This document shows positions 1 to 5,417 of a DNA stretch of 7,605 nt, in pieces (positions within the stretch are counted from its first letter, which is position 1; each line of letters opens with the position of its first letter). Source of the DNA: CAYMRB01 sp964392615. Its GTDB lineage: Bacteria > Planctomycetota > UBA8108. The DNA lies in the NCBI GenBank assembly GCA_964392615.1, contig CAYMRB010000471.1, positions 1-7,605 on the forward strand, in the 5' to 3' direction. The notes beneath the pieces were generated by a model. The model ran no database searches. It had not been told where the DNA came from and was given only the letters and a program-made list of their open reading frames with translations. Both the position numbers and the translations under genes were made by a program.

Positions 1-14
1 GCTCGATCGAGGCG

Positions 15-36
15 GGCCGGTCACGGATCACCGGCC
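15..36. other. Perfect 7-bp inverted repeat overlapping the stop codon of the CotH-family gene
   Basis: GGCCGGT (15-21) and ACCGGCC (30-36) pair around an 8-base loop; the TGA stop (30-28 on the minus strand) lies at the loop edge. No T-run follows. The structure falls exactly where the protein loses similarity to its family, so it may mark a rearrangement junction or simply be a gene-end hairpin. Confidence 0.4.
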
Positions 37-3000
37 TGGCCCGTGAACGGCAACCATCCGCAGCGTCAGCGAATCGAGGGCGCTCGGGTCTGCAACGTCG
101 AACTCGATGCGCGAGTAGACCGTCGGATGGATGTCGCTCGCGTCGGCACCGACGTCGAGCCCGATCATGTCCTCGTATCCTGAGCCGTCCTCGAAACCGA
201 CGCCGGTCGTCCCGGTCGCCCAATCGCTGTCGTCGAAGTCCGGATCGGTCCAATCGAGGCCGAGCGAACCGTCCGTCGGCACGAGCGCTCGCACGCCGGC
301 TCCTGCCGCGACGAGAACGGCCTGCTCCGCCGCGCCGGCCGCGATCGCCTGTGGTGAAACCGCACCGCCGGGGCGGCGCGGATCGCTGCCGTCGAGCGTG
401 TAGTACGCAATCCCCGCGTCGGCGCGGATCCCGAGTCGGAATCCCGGCTCGATGAATCCCCCCTGGCGGCTGAACACCGGCGCCGCGAGATCGGGATAGA
501 GCCCCCGACCGCGGATCTGATCGAGTACGAGACCGGTTCGTACGGGGAAGTAGGTCGTCGACAGCCGATCGATCTCCTCCCGCCACTCGACGTCGACCGT
601 GTACGGAACGGCGCGCTTGTTGTCACCGAAGCGCGCCGCCTCGGCCGCCAGGGGCACCTCGATCTCATCGGCGCGCGCCATCCACAAGGCCTCCGCCACC
701 TCCGGCGCCAGAAGGCCGCCATTGAAAAAGTGACGGTGCGTGTGATCCGCGAAGAGCATGCGGTACTCGGGATTCGCCGCGAGCTGCTGGTGCAGGTTCG
801 TCGGCCGATTCGCGGTATTGAGCCCGAGTCGGTCTGTGGTGACGGTCCAGTACGTCCGCTCCGAGTCCCAGCAGAAGAACATGTATCCTGCACCGGGCTC
901 GCGGCGTCGGCCTGCGTACCAGTTCTTGCGGTCCCAGTCGACGTTGCCGCTGTAGTAATTGATCAGCAGGTAGTCGATCAGGTTCGGCACGTCGAGGTAC
1001 TCCTGGAGCGCCGCGTAGCCGGCGGCGTCGCCGACGCCGCTGTTCGCGATCGACATCATCGTGTTCCAGGCCTCGAGATCGCCGTCGAGCGGATCGAGCG
1101 AGTTGTTGGCGTCCCAGTCCTCGCGCTCCCCACCGAGGTGCGAGGCGAGGAACGTGCCCGTCGGCCGCTCGAAGATGTGATACAGCCCCCAGTAGAGGCC
1201 GTTGATGTAGAGATGCATGTAGCGCTGGTGCGCGGTCAGCCAGCCCATCCGCTGTTGCACGTCGCGATGCCACTGATCCCGGATGTACTGCGCTCGAATG
1301 CGCTGGATCTCGCTCGGGTGGAACCAGGAATCGCCGTTGCCGCCGCGAAGGATGAGCGTGTCGAACTCATCGACGTTCGTGTCCTCGAAGACCGCATGGC
1401 GAAGCTTGCCGGCGCCGTAGATTCGCTTGAACAGGAGCCGCATATTGTGCTTCGGCCGATCGGGGTTGCGGCTCGCATTGCCCTGGATGCGGATTCCGCA
1501 GTTCTCCTGATGCCCGGCGTCCTCGTCGTCCGGGTAGATGAACTCGATCGAGCACGCGCGCTCCCACTCGATGCCGCGATTGCGCGGATTCGCGTGGATG
1601 CCGATGGTCGAGTCGAAGAAGTCATCGACGTTCATGACGATCGACAGAGTCGGCATCGCCAGGAGCGCCTCGCGAACGCGCGGATTGTAGTACGGCGACT
1701 CGGTGTCGGTCGCGACGCGCGGGTCCATCTCGTAGTCGACGACGCCGCCGTTCGGCCCCCACGTGTCGGGGAAGCCCACCGGCCGGTTCGGCTGATTCAG
1801 AACGCCGCCGCTGTCGGGCGTGTCGAGGAAGATATACGTCTGCGTATCGACGTCGGTCGATCGGTGCCCGTCCAGGTAAGCCAGCGCTCGCAGCGTCGTC
1901 GTGTCGGCGACCGGAATCGGCCCCGCGTACACGGCGCCGTGCGTCTCCGAGGGCGCGCTGCCGTCGAGCGTGTAGCGAATCGTCGCGCCGACCGTCGCCG
2001 ACGTGATCTCGACGGTGAACGGCGCATCGTAGATGCCGCGGTTCGGCGCGAACTTCGTGTCGGCAACGATCTGCGGCTCCGGTGACGCCGGGCCCGAATT
2101 CGCCGCGAGCGGCGTCGGCTCGAGATGATAGAGGAAATCGCCCGTACCGTCCGGAGAGCGAGCGATCGACACGTCGCCGTACTGCCTCGGAAACGCGATC
2201 GAGTCCACGACGGCGCCCGAGGCGTCGGAGAGAATGACACGATCACCGTCCGCATCGAGCTCGAAGCTCGTGTGCAGGCTCAGCGGAACCACGCGCGGCG
2301 GCGGCTCATCGCCGGCCATGACGGCCAACACGCCGTCCTCGTCGATCCCGTTGGCATACACTCGCACGTCGGCGATGAGCCCGTGAAAGAACCGATTGCT
2401 CGTCGCCCCCTGGCGCGTCAGACCGATGGTCAGCCGGTACAGGGGATCGACGGTGTCGGTGTTGAGGGTCAAATCGCCACCGCTCTTGTCCTGCAGCACA
2501 CCGTCGATGTAGTGGTCGATCTGTTGACCGCGTGTCGCCCCCTCGGGCAGCACCGCCGCGATGTGGTGCCAGCGGCCGTCGTCGATCAGCGTGGTGCCGA
2601 TGTTCTGTCCGCCTTGATACTCGGTGCGAATCGCGCCGACGACGCCGTTGCCGGAGAGCGTGTTGACGCGCATGTGCCACTTCAGCCCGGTCGACGGCTG
2701 ACCGTAGCCGAGGATGTCGTTCGCCCCCGCGGTCTCGGTGCGGATCCAACACGCGACGGTCCGCGGGTCGTTGCCGCCGATGCCGGGGTAGTCGGTCTGT
2801 ACCCACGAGCCGGCGCCGGTGAATCGGACGGCGGCATCCTGAGCGGGACGGCGGCCGACGTCATCCGCGGTGACAGCTCGCCAATCGATGGAGGCACCGT
2901 CCGCCAGGTAGCCTGGATACGCGTCGTTCGCCCGATTCTCGAAGTCGACACCGCCGCCCTCGTCCAGCGGCCAATGAGCGACGAGCTCCGGAACGACCGG

Positions 3001-3321
3001 CTCGATTCCGGACGCGCGGTCCTTGCCGGAGCACCAGACGAGCACGTACTCGCGCGGCGGAATCGTGAACGCCGGAAAGACCCACTGGCGCGTATCTGCA
3101 GGATCATCGCTCAGCGAATAACCGGCGACGTCGATCGGGTCGTCACCGACGTTCGCCAGCTCGATCCAATCGGAGCTGTCGCCATCCTCGTCGAGGTGGC
3201 TGCGCTGATTCGACGCGACGACCTCGTTGATGACGAGCTGCGCGCCGAGTTGCGACCAGACCCCGAACCCGAGGACGATGCTCAGAGCGACGCATGCAAG
3301 GCCAGGTCGAAACCGACTCAT
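28..3321 (-). CDS. Secreted CotH-family kinase-like protein with lamin-tail, nested LamG-like and chitobiase-C-type domains; C-terminus probably truncated
   Basis: Recognised from its domain series (residues numbered from an in-frame GTG at 3348). Residues 10-37 are a signal peptide (RFRPG, then a hydrophobic stretch). I prefer the ATG at 3321 because it places the positive charge right before that stretch and has a weak GAGAG nine bases upstream. Residues 38-112 and about 353-420 are two halves of a lamin tail domain (INEVVASN, SDWIEL, GKDR; then LHTSFELDADGD). A LamG-like domain lies between them (about 122-346). Residues 432-507 resemble the chitobiase/beta-hexosaminidase C-terminal domain (IRYTLDGSAPS). 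Residues about 565-940 are a CotH domain: GIRIQGNASR (618-627), K633, LRGGNGDSW (667-675), NGLYWGLYHIFE (716-727), DWDRKN (804-809) and WDSE (827-830). CotH proteins are atypical kinases; B. subtilis CotH phosphorylates the spore-coat protein CotB. The substrate here is unknown. After residue 958 come a second YTLDGSDP module and a beta-sandwich that breaks off at LTLRM, eight residues before the stop. A spore role is unlikely in this context. Confidence 0.9.
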   Translation of the reverse strand: MSRFRPGLACVALSIVLGFGVWSQLGAQLVINEVVASNQRSHLDEDGDSSDWIELANVGDDPIDVAGYSLSDDPADTRQWVFPAFTIPPREYVLVWCSGKDRASGIEPVVPELVAHWPLDEGGGVDFENRANDAYPGYLADGASIDWRAVTADDVGRRPAQDAAVRFTGAGSWVQTDYPGIGGNDPRTVACWIRTETAGANDILGYGQPSTGLKWHMRVNTLSGNGVVGAIRTEYQGGQNIGTTLIDDGRWHHIAAVLPEGATRGQQIDHYIDGVLQDKSGGDLTLNTDTVDPLYRLTIGLTRQGATSNRFFHGLIADVRVYANGIDEDGVLAVMAGDEPPPRVVPLSLHTSFELDADGDRVILSDASGAVVDSIAFPRQYGDVSIARSPDGTGDFLYHLEPTPLAANSGPASPEPQIVADTKFAPNRGIYDAPFTVEITSATVGATIRYTLDGSAPSETHGAVYAGPIPVADTTTLRALAYLDGHRSTDVDTQTYIFLDTPDSGGVLNQPNRPVGFPDTWGPNGGVVDYEMDPRVATDTESPYYNPRVREALLAMPTLSIVMNVDDFFDSTIGIHANPRNRGIEWERACSIEFIYPDDEDAGHQENCGIRIQGNASRNPDRPKHNMRLLFKRIYGAGKLRHAVFEDTNVDEFDTLILRGGNGDSWFHPSEIQRIRAQYIRDQWHRDVQQRMGWLTAHQRYMHLYINGLYWGLYHIFERPTGTFLASHLGGEREDWDANNSLDPLDGDLEAWNTMMSIANSGVGDAAGYAALQEYLDVPNLIDYLLINYYSGNVDWDRKNWYAGRRREPGAGYMFFCWDSERTYWTVTTDRLGLNTANRPTNLHQQLAANPEYRMLFADHTHRHFFNGGLLAPEVAEALWMARADEIEVPLAAEAARFGDNKRAVPYTVDVEWREEIDRLSTTYFPVRTGLVLDQIRGRGLYPDLAAPVFSRQGGFIEPGFRLGIRADAGIAYYTLDGSDPRRPGGAVSPQAIAAGAAEQAVLVAAGAGVRALVPTDGSLGLDWTDPDFDDSDWATGTTGVGFEDGSGYEDMIGLDVGADASDIHPTVYSRIEFDVADPSALDSLTLRMVAVHGPGR
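2311..2985 (-). repeat. LamG-like domain copy 1, nested within the lamin tail domain of the CotH-family gene
   Basis: This part of the gene encodes residues 122-346. It is clearly homologous to the two LamG-like copies of the gene at 5418-7532. Shared strings with the first of those include LVAHWPLD, TDYPGIGG, VGAIRT, YQGG, DHY-DGVLQ, KSGGD and DGVLAVM or EGVLAVM. At DNA level short identical stretches remain, for example CCGATGCCGGGGTAGTC on the plus strand, but the copies have diverged. Confidence 0.8.
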
Positions 3322-3364
3322 TCTCCGGGTCTCTCGATATTCATTCACAGGTCAGCTCATCCGA

Positions 3365-3377
3365 CGTCGAATCGACG
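3365..3377. promoter_or_regulatory. Perfect 6-bp dyad (CGTCGA-A-TCGACG) upstream of the CotH-family gene
   Basis: A palindrome with a one-base centre lies about 44 bases before the ATG at 3321, a position where an operator could sit. TCGA/CGTCG words are very common in this GC-rich sequence, so chance is a real explanation. No recognisable -35/-10 pair was seen nearby. Confidence 0.15.
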
Positions 3378-3430
3378 CCTGTAGCGGAATGCGGAGGAGG
3401 AGGCGGCGCGCCCCCCGGGCACCTAAACCG

Positions 3431-3448
3431 AAAACGCCGATCAAGGCG
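3431..3448 (-). terminator. Weak candidate intrinsic terminator after the sulfatase gene
   Basis: On the minus strand CGCC, a six-base loop TTGATC and GGCG form a 4-bp GC stem followed directly by TTTT and then CGGTTT. It lies about 70 bases past the sulfatase stop and about 110 bases before the preferred start of the next gene. The stem is short for a terminator, so the support is modest. Confidence 0.25.
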
Positions 3449-3517
3449 GGTCGCTCTCCACGATTATCCGGGCGACCGGCGTGGCCGCCAAGTATTCGAA
3501 CAGCAGCCGTGTCGCAC

Positions 3518-5335
3518 TCAGTCTTCACGACAGCCTCCGGGCAGCTCGCAACCGAGCTCGAGCTCGCCGTGCGCGGGTTCACAGCCGGGAAACGGCTCGA
3601 CCGGCGGCAGGCCGCCTCGAAACAGGAAACTCAGAACGGCGATCGCGTCGGAGACCTCGACCGACTCGGTTCCGTCGACGTCGGTCGCGGCCACGCATCC
3701 CGGAGCCGCCGCGCCGAGAAACAGCCAGCCGAGCGTGCAGATCGCGTCGGCGATATCGAGACCGCCGTCTCCGTTGCAGTCGCCGCGGCGGAATCGTTCG
3801 TCACAGTCGTCCGGAACGCCATCGGCGTCTGCATCGTCCGACGTCGCATCCAGCAGATCGCAGAGATCCGGCACTCCGTTGCCGTTACAGTCCGGCACGC
3901 CTGCCATGCGGCAACGGTGGACGTACGCGGAATCGCGAGAGACGGCCGCCTGCCACGTCTCCAACTGTGCGCGGAGCTCGCTCGCCACCGTACCGGTCGC
4001 AGCCGCGATGTCCCGCGTCTCGAACGGATCTGCAAGCAGATCGTAGAGCTCGTACGTCGCGCCGTCGTCCTTCGTGATCAGCTTGTACTGCTCGGTGACC
4101 CACGAGGCCTGGGACTGGAAGACGAAGCCGATCGGTCGGTGACGACGCGCGACCGTGCCCCGAATCAGCGGCAGCAGGCTGATCCCGTCGAGCGGCCTCT
4201 GGTCCTCGACCGCGACATCGAACAGGTCGAGAACGGGCGGGTAGAAATCGCTCGTGACGGCGGGAGACACCGTCGTGCGCGCGACCGGAATCGCCTGCGG
4301 CCACTCGAGAATCGTCGGCACGCGCACGCCACCCTCGTGCAGGCTGCGCTTGCGGGCGCGCAGGCCACCCGTTCTTCCGACGCCGTTCTCCGGTCCGTTG
4401 TCGCTGGTGAACCAGAGCAGCGTGCGATCCCGGACTCCCAGGTCGCGTAGGGCTTCTCGCAGGCGCCCCATCTGCGCGTCGAGGTCCTGCACGGCGTCGG
4501 TGTACGCGTCAGCCGAGTCGACCGCCGAGACCTGCTCCGGGTCGGTCAACGGCTTGTGCGGGCTGTGAAACCAGACGACCGCAAAGAACGGCGTATCACG
4601 CGCCACCGCGTCGCCGATGAACTCGAGCGCTCGGTCCATGAGGACGCGGGAGTCGTCGCCGCTGAGGTTCTCGTCGACCGGAACTCGACGCCCTTCGGGG
4701 GCCGTCTCGGCGATCGGAGGCTCCCAATAGGACGTCCCGTAGTAATTGGGATCGTCGAAGTCGACGGGCTCCGGCGCACGGTTGCGCGTCACGCGCATCG
4801 GGTGAAACGTCGGCACCTTCGCCTCGGTGGAGAACGAGACGTCGAACCCGTTGAGCCACGGCGGCGAGTAGAACCTCGCGTCGCCGGGCGTGCCGCGGTT
4901 CGAGTCCTCCACCGTCGTCGTCAGCGTGCCGAGGTGCCACTTGCCGAAGTGCCCGCAAACGTATCCGCGCGCGCCGAGCACCTCTGCCAGCGAGGACTCG
5001 GCCCCCTCGAGGCGGCCGCGATTCGCATGCGGAATGCCGAGCCGCTGCGGATTCCGGCCCGTCAAGCAGCTGCCGCGAGTCGGTGAGCATACTGCGCTGG
5101 CGGAGTAGAACCGGTCGAACCGCAGACCGGACCGCGCCATGTCATCGAGATGAGGCGTCTCGATCCAGCCGCCGTTGTAGCTCGGGTCTCCCCAGCCGAG
5201 GTCGTCCGCCATCGCGAGGATGATGTTCGGTCGATCGGCTCTGCCCGGCTCGCCCCCTCCGGCGCACAGAGGCACACCGCAAGCCGCAGTCAACGCGCCG
5301 ACCGCGGCGAAGATCGTCAGGGGATGCATGGACAT
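3518..5335 (-). CDS. Secreted type I (cysteine-type) sulfatase with calcium-loop repeats and dockerin-like C-terminal tail
   Basis: Hydrolyses sulfate esters; the substrate cannot be read from the sequence, but sulfated glycans are the usual targets of exported sulfatases in this group. Numbered from an in-frame GTG at 5383: the core begins at RPNIILAMADD (51-61), with metal-ligand Asp60 and Asp61. CSPTRG (99-104) carries Cys99, which must be oxidised to formylglycine, and Arg103. GKWHLG (147-152) supplies Lys148 and His150, FHSPHKP (272-278) supplies His273, FTSDNG (325-330) supplies Asp328 and Asn329, and Lys345 precedes SLHEGG. All catalytic positions expected for the family are present, so it should be active. 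After about residue 490 comes DCNGNGVPDLCD and DADADGVPDDCD (thrombospondin-3-like calcium loops), then two dockerin-like EF-hand loops (DCNGDGGLDIAD; DVDGTESVEVSD) and a Cys-containing end. The start is uncertain: GTG 5383, ATG 5380, 5335 or 5329 all lack a clear Shine-Dalgarno. I chose 5335 because it lies just before the hydrophobic signal stretch (21-35). It follows the upstream gene closely and may share its transcript. Confidence 0.93.
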   Translation of the reverse strand: MSMHPLTIFAAVGALTAACGVPLCAGGGEPGRADRPNIILAMADDLGWGDPSYNGGWIETPHLDDMARSGLRFDRFYSASAVCSPTRGSCLTGRNPQRLGIPHANRGRLEGAESSLAEVLGARGYVCGHFGKWHLGTLTTTVEDSNRGTPGDARFYSPPWLNGFDVSFSTEAKVPTFHPMRVTRNRAPEPVDFDDPNYYGTSYWEPPIAETAPEGRRVPVDENLSGDDSRVLMDRALEFIGDAVARDTPFFAVVWFHSPHKPLTDPEQVSAVDSADAYTDAVQDLDAQMGRLREALRDLGVRDRTLLWFTSDNGPENGVGRTGGLRARKRSLHEGGVRVPTILEWPQAIPVARTTVSPAVTSDFYPPVLDLFDVAVEDQRPLDGISLLPLIRGTVARRHRPIGFVFQSQASWVTEQYKLITKDDGATYELYDLLADPFETRDIAAATGTVASELRAQLETWQAAVSRDSAYVHRCRMAGVPDCNGNGVPDLCDLLDATSDDADADGVPDDCDERFRRGDCNGDGGLDIADAICTLGWLFLGAAAPGCVAATDVDGTESVEVSDAIAVLSFLFRGGLPPVEPFPGCEPAHGELELGCELPGGCRED

Positions 5336-5417
5336 GGCAGAACAAACCGAGCGGACCGTGAAGGCCGGTTCAACCGCCATCACGGTCTGCTACCATGCTA
5401 CAGCTCATGAAGAACGA

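Noticed and set aside
730..2085. A 451-residue plus-strand open frame opposite the CotH domain.
   Set aside because: It is antisense to a gene with clear CotH motifs. Its product is mostly Arg, Val and Asp with no domain or signal peptide, as expected from the complement of GC-rich codons.
3391..3410. GGAGGAGGAGG-like tract on the plus strand that looks like a Shine-Dalgarno.
   Set aside because: No credible plus-strand gene follows. On the transcribed minus strand it is a pyrimidine tract in the intergenic gap.
2125..4450. Long plus-strand open frames (2125-3384 and 3227-4450) covering the LamG-like region, the intergenic gap and the sulfatase.
   Set aside because: They run antisense to well-supported genes, have Arg-rich low-complexity products and show no recognisable motifs.
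5248..5300. Possible lipoprotein signal in the sulfatase (LTAAC or VPLC).
   Set aside because: Neither has a good lipobox: LTAAC has Leu at -4 rather than -3, and VPLC has Pro-Leu before the Cys. An ordinary Sec signal peptide is more likely.
5370..5408. A 12-codon minus-strand mini-ORF between the LamG gene and the sulfatase (MSCSMVADRDGG).
   Set aside because: There is no ribosome-binding site, no regulatory codon run and no hairpin pair, so a leader peptide is not supported.
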